The notes under the pieces are model-generated. The model was not told where the DNA came from. It worked only from the letters and a program-made list of their open reading frames with translations, and ran no database searches. Shown one piece after another: positions 15,511 to 24,984 of a stretch of 45,565 nt of DNA. Every line of letters starts with the position of its first letter. The stretch's first letter is position 1. A program made the translations under genes and the position numbers. The stretch is from Methanosarcinales archaeon (GTDB lineage Archaea; Halobacteriota; Syntropharchaeia; Alkanophagales; Methanospirareceae): NCBI GenBank assembly GCA_030611045.1, contig JAUWQN010000006.1, forward strand, positions 1-45,565, read 5' to 3'.

Positions 15511-16317
15511 TTATACCTGCATCTCTTTTATTATTTCCCTTATTTCTACTATATCCCTTATCCTAAGATCTGCAACATCAAAAACCTCTTTTGGTCTATC
15601 TGCTGCTTCTTGTAATGATAATACCGCAATATCTGCCTCTCGCATTGCAAGATAATCATTCCTATCGTCACCTACCATCATTACCTTATATTCATCCTTC
15701 AACTTCCTCACCAATTCCCTCTTATCCTCCGGCTTCATCGTCCCAAAAATATTTCCCGGCGGTACATCGGGTAAATACATCGCCATCTCTTCACTCTCTA
15801 TTCTATCACCAGATGCAATAAAAGTTTGAATACCCAACTCACGTAATTCTTTAAACAGTTTGAGCGTTCCTGGGAAAAGATTTATACCACCTGCAATTAC
15901 ATATCGGATCGTCTCTTTTACCATATCCACGATTAATCCTATTCCCAGTACCGGAAGAATGTCACAGCACCTCAACAGAGACACCGCCTCATGAACATCT
16001 CCCAGGTTGACGCTTTTATCCCTCAAAATTGCACCCAGCACTTCCTCATCGCTCACTCCTTCTCTTTTATATATAACCTTACTTTCGATTTTTTTCGCCT
16101 TCATTAAATAGGATAAAAAATTAGAGGGGTCTTCTTTCTCCATCGTTTCTTCGTAGCGTGTCTTCAAAACCACCATCGCACCACTTCCAAGCCGGTCTGT
16201 ACACGTTATTCCCGAGACCCTGCTGCGCTTTGTCACCCCCCTCTCCATGTCTTTTATAATCCTGAAGGGCGCATATATAACGCCAGCACCATCAAAGACG
16301 ACTGCTAAGCTTAACAT
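15511..16317 (-). CDS. HAD-superfamily protein with altered motif I
   Basis: A 268-residue HAD-fold protein. Motif I reads VVFDGAGV, so the nucleophile Asp is kept but the second Asp of the usual DxDx(T/V) is Ala. Later motifs are present: FIASGDR (motif II Ser), KPEDKRELV (motif III Lys) and MMVGDDRNDYLAM (motif IV). The second half resembles soluble P-type-ATPase-like phosphatases. A Shine-Dalgarno GGAGAGG just before ATG 16317 supports that start over 16341. It heads the operon with the PurM-like gene and cofH, suggesting a linked role in cofactor chemistry (inference). Confidence 0.75.
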   Translation of the reverse strand: MLSLAVVFDGAGVIYAPFRIIKDMERGVTKRSRVSGITCTDRLGSGAMVVLKTRYEETMEKEDPSNFLSYLMKAKKIESKVIYKREGVSDEEVLGAILRDKSVNLGDVHEAVSLLRCCDILPVLGIGLIVDMVKETIRYVIAGGINLFPGTLKLFKELRELGIQTFIASGDRIESEEMAMYLPDVPPGNIFGTMKPEDKRELVRKLKDEYKVMMVGDDRNDYLAMREADIAVLSLQEAADRPKEVFDVADLRIRDIVEIREIIKEMQV

Positions 16318-16461
16318 TCCCTCTCCTTTTTTACCTTCCATCCTTCTTATTTATTCCCGATTTTAAAAGTATCTTTGAAGTATACTACGATGGGTACAAA
16401 TGCTAATGCTAATATAAATACAATGAAGTAACAGGTTCATTCATTCAGATACAGAGATAAA

Positions 16462-18567
16462 ATGATGCAAGACCTGGTGACGGAGAAATGGGAGGGCTTT
16501 TTGAAGCGGTATTATTGGGACGAAATCATAGAACTCTCGAATTCTTATCCTGAAAAACGTAGTTTGCTCGTTAAATTCTCTGAGATGGATATATATGACT
16601 CTACTATTGCAGATATGCTTTTGGATGATCCAGATGTAATACTTGAATCCGCAACACGGACTTTACGGGAGATGGATATTCCTACCGGTGTTACTCTCGA
16701 CGAAGCTAATCTGCGTGTAATAAAGCTTCCGAGAAAGGTGAAGATAAGGGATATTAGAAGCAACGATATCGGTAAGCTGGTAAGCATAGAAGGGTTGGTC
16801 ACAAAAGCGACCGAGGTGAGGCCGAGAATAGTCGAGGCGGCATTTGAATGCCCTTTTTGCCACCATATCTTTCCGATGGCGCAAGCTGGGAGCCAATTCA
16901 AAGAACCTTACGAATGCCCACAAGAGGATGGCGGATGCGGGAGAAAGGTACAGCGATTCTTATTAAGGGTGGATAAGTCAAAATTCGCAAACGCGCAAAA
17001 GGTACGGTTACAAGAGTCACCGGAGGAATTAAGGGGCGGTGAATTACCGCAAGCATTAGACGTTAATCTGGAAGACGACATCTCAGGCGAAGTAGCTCCA
17101 GGCGATCGAGTAATTGTCACCGGTATTCTCAGGTCGTATCAGCGGGTAACGCAGTTTGGGAAGAAGCTCTTCTTCGATATTTATCTCGATGGCAATTCGC
17201 TGGAGCTCAAAGAGGAGGTGTTCGAAGAGATTGAGATAACGGACGAGGATGAGCGTGCAATAATGGAGTTGAAGGATCAGCCAGATGTATATGAGAAGCT
17301 CATAAAAAGTATTTCACCCTCTATATACGGCTACGAGGAGATAAAAGAGGCAATGATTCTCCAATTATTCTCTGGTGTCCCAAAGGAGCTGCCTGATAAG
17401 TCAAGGGTACGAGGAGATATACACGTGCTTCTCGTTGGTGATCCTGGCGTTGCAAAGAGTCAATTGCTCACCTATTTAGTGAAGTTAGCACCCCGTGGCT
17501 TATATACCGGTGGGAAGAGCAGCAGTGCTGCAGGCCTTACCGCTGCCGCAGTTAAAGACGAGTTTGGGGAAGGGAGATGGACGTTAGAGGCTGGTGCTCT
17601 TGTGCTCGCGGACAAAGGGATAGCAGCGGTGGATGAGATAGACAAGATGAGGAAGGAGGACAGAGATGCACTCCATGAGGCGATGGAACAGCAAACGGTT
17701 TCTATTGCCAAAGCAGGAATAATGGCGCGGTTGAACTCACGATGCGCCTTGTTAGCTGCTGCAAATCCTATAGGGGGACGGTTCAACAAATATGATCCTA
17801 TTTCAAAGCAGATAAATATGCCTCCGACACTGTTGTCACGATTCGACCTCATTTATACCATGATTGACCGACCAAGTGAAGAGAGGGACACGAAGACTGC
17901 GGAACATATAATAGAGACTCATCACGCGGGGGAACTGCTTGCACGGTTTGAGCATGGGGGGGAGATGGACGAGGAAGGGAAGGAGCGTTTCCGGGAGCAG
18001 GTGGAGGCGATGAAGCCGGTGGTGCCCGAAGAGTTATTACGTAAATACGTGGCGTGGAGTAAGCGGAATGTATTTCCTGTAATGAGTGAGGAAGCGAAGA
18101 AGAAATTTTCGGCGTTCTATATCGGGCTTCGCAGGCAGGGCTATGAAGATGAGGAGGCTCCAGTTCCCATAACGGCACGGCAGTTAGAAGCGCTGATCAG
18201 GTTAGGCGAGGCGCGGGCAAGAACTCGGTTAAGCGATACAATAACCGCTGAGGATGCAGAGCAGGTGATCAGAGTGGTCACTTTCTGTTTGAAACAGGTT
18301 TTTGTTGATCCTGAGACGGGCAAGCTTGACGTTGATTGGGTTGCCGCAGGTACAACCAAATCCAGGAGGGACCGTGCAAGGTCTATAAGGGAGATAATAA
18401 AGGAGTTGGAGAAGGATTACGGCGAGGAAATACCAATAGATGAGGTGCTTGACCTCGCAGAGGAGGAAGGGATGGAAAGAGACAAGGTTGAGGAGATAAT
18501 AGACGTGATGAAACGCGATGGGATACTGTTTTCGCCTGGAAGCGGTGTGATTAAGTTCGTGAGATAG
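16462..18567 (+). CDS. mcm: Replicative DNA helicase MCM
   Basis: The archaeal hexameric replicative helicase, 701 residues. The N-terminal DNA-binding half contains a zinc site (CPFCHHIF, then ECPQEDGGCG). The AAA+ domain has Walker A VGDPGVAKSQ around residue 325, Walker B IAAVDEIDKM and the arginine-finger region LLSRFDLIYTM. A C-terminal winged helix (DYGEEIPIDEVLDLAEEEG to GVIKFVR) is present. There is no intein. The gene stands alone, divergent from the HAD operon, with a TATA-like TAATATAAATA at about 16408-16418. A second Met follows the first directly, so the start could be 16465. Confidence 0.97.
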   Translation: MMQDLVTEKWEGFLKRYYWDEIIELSNSYPEKRSLLVKFSEMDIYDSTIADMLLDDPDVILESATRTLREMDIPTGVTLDEANLRVIKLPRKVKIRDIRSNDIGKLVSIEGLVTKATEVRPRIVEAAFECPFCHHIFPMAQAGSQFKEPYECPQEDGGCGRKVQRFLLRVDKSKFANAQKVRLQESPEELRGGELPQALDVNLEDDISGEVAPGDRVIVTGILRSYQRVTQFGKKLFFDIYLDGNSLELKEEVFEEIEITDEDERAIMELKDQPDVYEKLIKSISPSIYGYEEIKEAMILQLFSGVPKELPDKSRVRGDIHVLLVGDPGVAKSQLLTYLVKLAPRGLYTGGKSSSAAGLTAAAVKDEFGEGRWTLEAGALVLADKGIAAVDEIDKMRKEDRDALHEAMEQQTVSIAKAGIMARLNSRCALLAAANPIGGRFNKYDPISKQINMPPTLLSRFDLIYTMIDRPSEERDTKTAEHIIETHHAGELLARFEHGGEMDEEGKERFREQVEAMKPVVPEELLRKYVAWSKRNVFPVMSEEAKKKFSAFYIGLRRQGYEDEEAPVPITARQLEALIRLGEARARTRLSDTITAEDAEQVIRVVTFCLKQVFVDPETGKLDVDWVAAGTTKSRRDRARSIREIIKELEKDYGEEIPIDEVLDLAEEEGMERDKVEEIIDVMKRDGILFSPGSGVIKFVR

Positions 18568-18810
18568 GATAGAAGAGCCTTTTCTGATTGGAGTATATTA
18601 CGTTCGGCACAGCGCCTCACCCGGATTTCAATTAGATTGCGGTAAGATTAAAATAGACGGGATTAAAGTAGTTATGCACCACAATAATGAAGGGGGAACT
18701 AAATAGTCGTGTAATGATGGTTACGTACATACGACATAATTAAAAATGAGTAGTTTGAAAGTAGTTTGTGATGGAATCAGGGAATCAAAACAAGGAGAAA
18801 GGTGAAATAC
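18568..18810. other. Intergenic region before the redox island
   Basis: I see no gene in these 243 nt. The A/T-rich stretch around 18738-18750 could serve as a promoter. A Shine-Dalgarno-like AAGGAG lies about 12 nt before the ATG at 18811. Confidence 0.4.
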
Positions 18811-20862
18811 ATGAAACTGGGAGTTTTTCTATGCACGTGCAACAGCACCATGGACATAGATTTTAAGAACGTCAAGAAAAGCATAAAGAAGGAAGTTGAG
18901 GTCGTTGAGACGGTTGATCAGCTATGCCAGAGAGACTTGGATTATGTTATAGATGACGTTAGGCGATTGGAACTTGATGGCATACTCATAGCGGCGTGCA
19001 CAGAAAAGAACCGCATCTTTGATCGGGTGACGTCTGGATTTGGCTGTGATACGTTCTTCCTAAACCTCAGAGAGCACTGCGGTTGGGTGCATGGTCGAAA
19101 AGAAGCGACTGAAAAGGCGAAAAGCATGATTAAAGCTGCTATCAGCCATGCTGAGCTGAGTGAGTCACTGCTAAGACCTGAAAAGCTCGATTTGGATGTG
19201 GGGTATGACGTGTTAGTGATAGGGGACGAGGATGAGGGAGCGGTAGAAGTTGCGAAGATCCTTTCTAAACTGGCTAACGTCCATCTGCTGACGAAGAATA
19301 TTCGTGAATGGTGTGATGAGCCCGAAATACATATTGGCTCGCCCATAGGCATACAGGGAGAGATCGGCGATTTTGACGTTGAGATTGAGAGAGATATAGA
19401 TATAGAAAAGTGCATCTCCTGCGGGCTGTGCGTTGACGCGTGCCCGAAAAATGTGATACGCTATGATGCAGTATACACGATTGGCGAGGGCTGTGATGAA
19501 TGCGGCGACTGTATTGAAGTGTGCCCAACAGGTGCTATTGAGTTCCACAACCGAGAGGTGCTTCATGTAGGGCAAATTCTCGTGATTGATAAGGACTGGC
19601 AATGGCCAACCTACTTTGGGATTTATAAAGCGGACGATTACGAAGATGCACTAAGAAAAGCGCATGATGTAGTTTCGAATTTAGGAGAGATAGGGAAAGA
19701 GAAGTATTTAGCGTTAGATTTGACAAGGTGTGCAAGTGGACGGGGTGAATTAGTTGGGTGTGAGTTATGTTTACCCTGCCCCTACGAGGCGATCGAAAGG
19801 GAGGGGTCCAAGATGGTGTTCAGCGATGTGCGGTGTCAAGGATGTGGGCTCTGCGCTTCTTTATGCCCGGTATCAGTCCCGCAACTACGTGAATATCCCC
19901 ACCAGTTACTGTATTCTCAAATAGGAACTTTATTAGCCGGAGATTTGCACCCAAAAGTTATAGTATTCACCGGTCAGGAAAACGTTGAAAAGTTAAATGC
20001 GGTTGGCAGGAAGAAAATTCAGTATCCTGCAGTATTACCGCTCTTCGTGCCTTGCGCTGATATGGTATCCGAGGCTCATATACTCAGCGCATTTGAACGC
20101 GGAGCCGATGGCGTTATCCTATGGAGCTGCGAAAACAGTCACCGTGAACAGATCGAATCTGCGGTGTCATTTGCGCAAAAGACCTTATCAGCCTTCGGTT
20201 TAGGAGAGCGAGTGCTTTTGATGGATAATGCCCACCAATTCGATGCAGCGGATTTCGCGAATGAAATTAGCGATTTCGTAGATAAGCTCAAACTATCTCC
20301 TATCAGAAAGAAGAAGCGGGGAACAATTGACTTTACCAAACCGAAACGGGATATTCTGCTGGAATTGATGCAAACCTTCCGTATGAAAACCGGCGTGCAG
20401 CCAACGTTAATAGAGGAGAATACGCAGTTCCCGTTCGCGGATGTCGCTATCAATTCGAAATGCACGCTCTGCAACGCGTGCGTGACCATGTGCCCAACAA
20501 ATGTCCTGAGTAAAGACGATAATAATATCAACTTCGTCTATGGTAGCTGTATCGCCTGCGGTATGTGTGAGCAGGCATGCCCGGAAGAAGCGGTTGATTT
20601 AAAGCGAGTGCTTGATTTTTCGCAACTGGTTGAAGAAGGAAGTAAAAAACTTGTCGAAGCTGAACTTGTTGCCTGTGCGAAGTGTGGCAAATTATTTATG
20701 CCCAAATCGGCATTTGAGCGAATGGCGCAGATATTGAAAGAAGGAAAAGATGAGGGTGAGTTCAACATAGAGGAACGATTAGAGCTGCTCAGATATTGTG
20801 AGAAGTGCAGACCTGTAAAAGCTGTTGAGTGGTCATTAGAAAAATTGGAGAGTGAAAAATAA
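18811..20862 (+). CDS. HdrA-like / MvhD-like multi-cluster iron-sulfur fusion protein
   Basis: A 683-residue cytoplasmic redox protein. Residues 1-118 resemble the HdrA N-terminus (GVFLCTCNS, then NLREHCGWVHGRKEATEKA). The following Rossmann-like part (VIGDEDEGAVEVA) lacks the GxGxxG expected of an FAD site. Ferredoxin-type clusters lie at about 201-238 and 307-353. Residues 382-470 resemble the MvhD/FrhD electron-transfer domain (VPCADMVSEAHILSAFERGADGVIL). Two further clusters lie at about 553-592, then a CxxC...CxxC tail. It starts the redox island, with the chaperone gene 1 nt downstream. It probably links cytoplasmic carriers to the molybdoenzymes; partners are inferred. Confidence 0.8.
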   Translation: MKLGVFLCTCNSTMDIDFKNVKKSIKKEVEVVETVDQLCQRDLDYVIDDVRRLELDGILIAACTEKNRIFDRVTSGFGCDTFFLNLREHCGWVHGRKEATEKAKSMIKAAISHAELSESLLRPEKLDLDVGYDVLVIGDEDEGAVEVAKILSKLANVHLLTKNIREWCDEPEIHIGSPIGIQGEIGDFDVEIERDIDIEKCISCGLCVDACPKNVIRYDAVYTIGEGCDECGDCIEVCPTGAIEFHNREVLHVGQILVIDKDWQWPTYFGIYKADDYEDALRKAHDVVSNLGEIGKEKYLALDLTRCASGRGELVGCELCLPCPYEAIEREGSKMVFSDVRCQGCGLCASLCPVSVPQLREYPHQLLYSQIGTLLAGDLHPKVIVFTGQENVEKLNAVGRKKIQYPAVLPLFVPCADMVSEAHILSAFERGADGVILWSCENSHREQIESAVSFAQKTLSAFGLGERVLLMDNAHQFDAADFANEISDFVDKLKLSPIRKKKRGTIDFTKPKRDILLELMQTFRMKTGVQPTLIEENTQFPFADVAINSKCTLCNACVTMCPTNVLSKDDNNINFVYGSCIACGMCEQACPEEAVDLKRVLDFSQLVEEGSKKLVEAELVACAKCGKLFMPKSAFERMAQILKEGKDEGEFNIEERLELLRYCEKCRPVKAVEWSLEKLESEK

Positions 20863-20863
20863 G

Positions 20864-21526
20864 ATGAACGAAATTGAAGATATTTTGGCGACACGAAGGG
20901 ACTTCTATGCCTTTTTGTATCGAATGTATGTGGAAGAGCCGGCACGGGAGTTTGCAGACGACTTGGTGAACGGAAGGGTCCGTTTCCAAGAGCTGACATC
21001 GTTAGAGATAAATGCGGAGCTATCAGAGGGCTTTCGTTTATTAAAAGAGTTTATGAAGAAGAGCAAAGGCAAAGAGGTTAATGCACTCTATGAAGACTTG
21101 AGAGACGAATATACGCTCTTGTTCATAGGCCCTTTTAAGCTCCCTGTGCAGCCCTACGAGTCGTGGTGGGTGAGTGGAAAGTTGCGTGGTGAACCACTGG
21201 TAAAGCTGAAGAAAGATTACAGGGAAGCAGGTATTGTTAAATCACGAGAGTTTGTAGAGATCGAAGACCATATCACATTTGAACTCAAGTTTATGCACTA
21301 TCTCTGCGAGGAGGCATTATCGGCGGATACGCAAGAAAGGGTGAAGGAATGCTTAAAGCTACAAAGAGATTTTTTAGATAACCATATATTGAAATGGATG
21401 CCGAATTACTGCGACGCGTTATACGAATACAAGCTATCAGATTTCTATAAAGGCATTGCAAAGATTACAAAAGGGTTTATTTTCTTGGATGATGCAGTGA
21501 TCAGCGATTTGTTGGATAGCGTGTAG
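20864..21526 (+). CDS. TorD/DmsD-family molybdoenzyme chaperone
   Basis: A 220-residue, mostly helical protein of the TorD/NarJ/DmsD type, which binds the Tat signal of molybdoenzymes and delays export until cofactor insertion. Recognisable features are the N-terminal RRDFYAFLYRMYVEEP, the central YTLLFIGPFKLPVQPYESWW and EDHITFELKFMHYLCEEA, the family's E/D-H-motif region. The ATG at 20864 follows the previous stop by 1 nt. Two Tat-bearing molybdoenzymes downstream with near-identical signals are its probable clients. Confidence 0.88.
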   Translation: MNEIEDILATRRDFYAFLYRMYVEEPAREFADDLVNGRVRFQELTSLEINAELSEGFRLLKEFMKKSKGKEVNALYEDLRDEYTLLFIGPFKLPVQPYESWWVSGKLRGEPLVKLKKDYREAGIVKSREFVEIEDHITFELKFMHYLCEEALSADTQERVKECLKLQRDFLDNHILKWMPNYCDALYEYKLSDFYKGIAKITKGFIFLDDAVISDLLDSV

Positions 21527-21584
21527 AATAAATGTTATATAAAGATGAGTAAAAGAGACTAAAAGAATACTCAAACATAGATAA

Positions 21585-22025
21585 ATGGATGAATTAGATA
21601 AGAAGATATTGAGAGAACTCCAGTTGGATGCGCGCCAATCGTTCACGACGATTGCGCAGAAGATAAAAATCAGTACCGCTACGGTGAGCGATAGAGTGAA
21701 AAAGCTGACCGAAAAAGGGCTTATCTGTTGATATACTACGATTCTCAATACATCTGAGATTGGTATGGCCACCTTGATCACGAGGATAAAAACCAAGCCG
21801 GGATGTAGTATTGAGGATGTGGGGGGGGGGATAGCGAAATTAGAAGAAAGTTGTAGCATTTACCACATAACCGGTGATTTTGACCTCATGATTATCACTA
21901 AGTGCCCTGGACAGGGAAAATGTGGGGCTGTTATTGAGAAGATAAAAGAAATCAAAGGTGTGGAAAGGGTGAATTCAGAAATCGTGCTCAAGATACTGAA
22001 GGAAGAGCTTACGGTTACGTTGTGA
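21585..22025 (+). pseudogene. Lrp/AsnC-family regulator interrupted by in-frame TGA
   Basis: A single frame of 147 codons, the normal Lrp length, with a TGA at codon 49 (21729-21731). Before it lies the helix-turn-helix: MDELDKKILRELQLDARQSF, then ISTATVSDRVKKLTEKGLI. After it come YTTILNT and a ligand-binding RAM domain (MATLITRIKTKPGCS ... HITGDFDLMIITK). Homologues normally read GxIxGY at this junction, so the TGA falls on the conserved Gly codon (GGA to TGA). A run of ten G at 21821-21830 keeps the frame. Either the gene is dead, it makes two pieces, or it is conditionally expressed. Confidence 0.75.
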
Positions 22026-22248
22026 GGGTTTTATTGCACGATTTTTTTGATTTTTTAGTTTTTATCCATTTCCGGCTGAGAATACCAGCCTGCTAATACC
22101 CCCCCCTATCAGTCTATGTCCGTTTTATAAAAATCTTATTTTGTCCACGTATATGAACTATTTGCTAAAAAACATCATGGTTTATATACCCACCTCACAT
22201 TTGAGTGTACACACGTATAGTTAAGTAGTTAGGAAGGAGGTGGAAAAA
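22026..22248. other. Promoter region of molybdoenzyme 1
   Basis: Noncoding. It holds T-rich stretches after the Lrp frame, a run of eight C at 22099-22106, and a TATA-like TTTATATAC at 22181-22189. A strong Shine-Dalgarno AAGGAGGTG lies just before the ATG at 22249. The TATA box is about 65 nt upstream of the start. Confidence 0.5.
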
Positions 22249-24486
22249 ATGGAGGTACGAACAAATACTGGTTGTGGTGGAGCAAGAGTATCAAGGCGGA
22301 CATTTACCAAGCTAACAGCTTTAGGAGCGGCAGCGGCACTGAGTGGCATCAGCAATGTCGGCGCTTATCCAATGGAGCACTTTGACAAGTTGATTGAACC
22401 CGCAATTGCGGCTCCCGCAGAAGCAGAAAGAATCGTATATGGTATATGCGAGATGTGCCCCTTTAACTGTGGCATAAAAGTGACATGTGAAGAAGGAGTG
22501 GTGAAATCGATAGAGGGAAATCCAAATGAACCACACTCAAAAGGGAAACTCTGCGCACGCGGAAACTCGGCAGAACAGGTGATATATAATCCGAACAGGG
22601 TTAAATATCCGCTTATACGAACTGGAGAGAGAGGTGCTGGGGGGTGGAAGCGTGCAACCTGGGATGAAGCGCTGGATTACGTTGCCGGAAAGCTGAATGA
22701 GATAAAAGGGAACTATGGCCCTGAAAGTATAGCCATAATACAATTTCCCACCAGCAGGATGGTTCCTTTGGTGGGAAGGTTTCAGAAGGCTTTGGGAACA
22801 CCGAATTATTTCACGAGTCTTGGAACCTGTAAAATCTCACGAGTTGTCGCGGACATCGCAACGTTGGGCGGACACATTCTGAATGCCGTTGATTTCGCAA
22901 ATGCGAAGTATATCATGCTCTTCGGCAGGAACACGTTCGAAACGCCAGCAACTGGTTCTGTTCAGGCTTTATCGGCTGCTATTACAAGCGGAGCGAAACT
23001 GGTATATTTAGACCCCCGGTATACGGTTACTGCTTCAAAGGCGGATGAATGGATACCTATAAAACCCGGAACTGATCTGGCTTTCGTCCTGGCGATGATG
23101 AATGTTATTATTAGAGAAGGGCTCTACGATGAAGAATTCATAAATACATACACCTACGGCTTTGAGGAGCTAAAAGAATTTATCGGGGAATATACTCCGG
23201 AATGGGCGGAAGGAATTACTGATGTTCCTGCAGCGCAGATTGAACGGATTGCGATTGAGTTCGCCACAACCAAACCAGCAGTAGCTCATCCAAATTGGCA
23301 TCCAAAGGGGTACGAAAGCGAGACACAGATAAGTAGAGGAATATTAATTCTGAATGCGTTGGTGGGGAACATAAATAAGCCGGGCGGAATCTTTTATCCG
23401 CGAGGAGTGGGATTGGGAGACATAAAACCACCGGCATATCCAGAGATAACCGCTAAGCGGGTGGATGGTGTTCCAGGCACGTACCCACTTGTTCCCGCAA
23501 GCCACGGGCTCTGGCAGTTATTACCCGATGCGATCATAAATGAGGACCCATATCCGGTAAAAGGTTTGATAGTCTATCGCTCGAATCCGCTCTTTGGAAT
23601 GCCTGATAGAAATAGGATTATTGAAGCATTCAAGAAACTCGATCTGCTGGTCGCCATTGATATCTTACCCAGCGATACCGCCTGGTACGCTGATGTTATC
23701 CTACCGGAGTGCACCTATTTGGAACGGGATGACCCTCCAATGGTTATCAAGGGAAAATCGCCAAAAGTCGCTTTGCGTCAACAATGCGTTGAGCCAATGT
23801 ACGATTCAAAGCATTCGTTCTGGATATTTAAGGAACTGGCTCAGAGAATAGGGATTGGAAATTACTTTGACTTTGAGTTGGATGACTACATTAATGCTCA
23901 ACTCAAGCCACTCGGGATTGACAAAGATTACTTCAAAGAGAACTCGATTTGGTCTTCTGATATAAGTCCAGAACTGAAGGGGCTTGAAGGGATGAAAATA
24001 AACACGTCCACCGGGAAAATAGAGCTTTATTCAAAGAAGCTTGAGGCGAATGGATATGATCCATTACCAACGTTTGTGCCGCCAAAAGAAGCTCCCAGTG
24101 GCATGTTTAGACTGCTGCACGGACATATAGCAGTGCACACCCATGCAAATCCAGCAACCTTTGATAATGCGTACCTGAACGAAATTTGCTCAGAGAACGA
24201 GCTCTGGATAAATACAGAGACCGCTATGGATTTGGGGATCATGAATGGAGAATACGTCTGGGTTGAAAATGAGCTCAGTAGAGGCAAGATAAAAGCAAAG
24301 GTTACGGAGCAAATAAGACCTGATGCCGTATTCATGTTGCACGGATTCGGACACCTATCACCAGATCTCACGTTAACGTACGGAAAGGGACTCAACGATA
24401 ATGATTTCATCAAAGCGGGTGCAGATCCAATAGGCGGGGTATGTCCAATGGGTGAGACCTTTGTAAGGATATATAGGGAGGGATAG
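22249..24486 (+). CDS. Tat-exported molybdopterin oxidoreductase (PsrA/PhsA-type)
   Basis: A 745-residue catalytic subunit of the DMSO-reductase superfamily. The Tat signal is SRRTFTKLTALG at residues 15-26. A [4Fe-4S] site is formed by C67, C70, C74 and C102. The probable Mo/W ligand is C194 in TSLGTCKIS, which favours the polysulfide/thiosulfate/arsenate reductase or formate dehydrogenase branches over Ser-ligated DMSO reductase. The C-terminal cofactor domain ends with GGVCPMGETFVRIY. ATG 22249 has the Shine-Dalgarno; a GTG at 22240 is also in frame. The ferredoxin subunit follows by 6 nt. Substrate is uncertain. Confidence 0.88.
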   Translation: MEVRTNTGCGGARVSRRTFTKLTALGAAAALSGISNVGAYPMEHFDKLIEPAIAAPAEAERIVYGICEMCPFNCGIKVTCEEGVVKSIEGNPNEPHSKGKLCARGNSAEQVIYNPNRVKYPLIRTGERGAGGWKRATWDEALDYVAGKLNEIKGNYGPESIAIIQFPTSRMVPLVGRFQKALGTPNYFTSLGTCKISRVVADIATLGGHILNAVDFANAKYIMLFGRNTFETPATGSVQALSAAITSGAKLVYLDPRYTVTASKADEWIPIKPGTDLAFVLAMMNVIIREGLYDEEFINTYTYGFEELKEFIGEYTPEWAEGITDVPAAQIERIAIEFATTKPAVAHPNWHPKGYESETQISRGILILNALVGNINKPGGIFYPRGVGLGDIKPPAYPEITAKRVDGVPGTYPLVPASHGLWQLLPDAIINEDPYPVKGLIVYRSNPLFGMPDRNRIIEAFKKLDLLVAIDILPSDTAWYADVILPECTYLERDDPPMVIKGKSPKVALRQQCVEPMYDSKHSFWIFKELAQRIGIGNYFDFELDDYINAQLKPLGIDKDYFKENSIWSSDISPELKGLEGMKINTSTGKIELYSKKLEANGYDPLPTFVPPKEAPSGMFRLLHGHIAVHTHANPATFDNAYLNEICSENELWINTETAMDLGIMNGEYVWVENELSRGKIKAKVTEQIRPDAVFMLHGFGHLSPDLTLTYGKGLNDNDFIKAGADPIGGVCPMGETFVRIYREG

Positions 24487-24492
24487 ATAAAG

Positions 24493-24984
24493 ATGGTATA
24501 CAAATTTCTGTTTGATGTAGGCCGATGCATTGATTGCAAGGCATGTGAAGTCGCCTGTAAACAGCAAAACGATGTTGAAATAGGCGTGAGATGGAGAAGA
24601 GTGCCAGAAATAGAGGGGGGGAAATATCCAAACCCGTCCAGAACATTTCTCTCGCTCGCATGCTTCCATTGCTCACGTCCCTATTGCATGGCAGCATGTC
24701 CAACGGGAGCGATATATCAACGAGCTGATGGTATTGTTTTGACCGATAAGGACAAGTGTATCGGTTGCGGATATTGCGTAATGGCATGTCCCTTTGCGGT
24801 ACCTGAATACGGAAGCGACGGGCTGATGCAAAAGTGTGTGGCGTGCTACCAGAGGATTGATAAAGGTTTAGACCCTGCCTGTGTTCATACTTGCTTGACC
24901 GGTGCTTTAGCGTTCGACACGCAAGAAGTGATTGCAAAGATAAAAAGGGAAAGAGTGGCGGAGAAAGTTATCATATCTCCATAG
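24493..24984 (+). CDS. Four-cluster ferredoxin subunit (DmsB/PsrB-type)
   Basis: A 163-residue electron-transfer subunit. It has the DmsB pattern: CIDCKACEVACKQQN at the start, CFHCSRPYCMAACPTGAI, CIGCGYCVMACPFAVP, then CVACYQR with DPACVHTC. This gives up to four cubane clusters. There is no signal peptide, so it would be co-exported with the Tat-bearing catalytic subunit upstream, as known for this family. No membrane anchor gene follows. The complex may therefore be soluble or share the anchor encoded at 28992. Confidence 0.92.
   Translation: MVYKFLFDVGRCIDCKACEVACKQQNDVEIGVRWRRVPEIEGGKYPNPSRTFLSLACFHCSRPYCMAACPTGAIYQRADGIVLTDKDKCIGCGYCVMACPFAVPEYGSDGLMQKCVACYQRIDKGLDPACVHTCLTGALAFDTQEVIAKIKRERVAEKVIISP

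Noticed and set aside
12278-22025. UGA read as an amino acid (selenocysteine or glycine) in the two interrupted genes
   Set aside because: TGA is the ordinary stop for several intact genes here, including ftsZ, the GTPase and trmI, and no SECIS-like hairpin was recognised.
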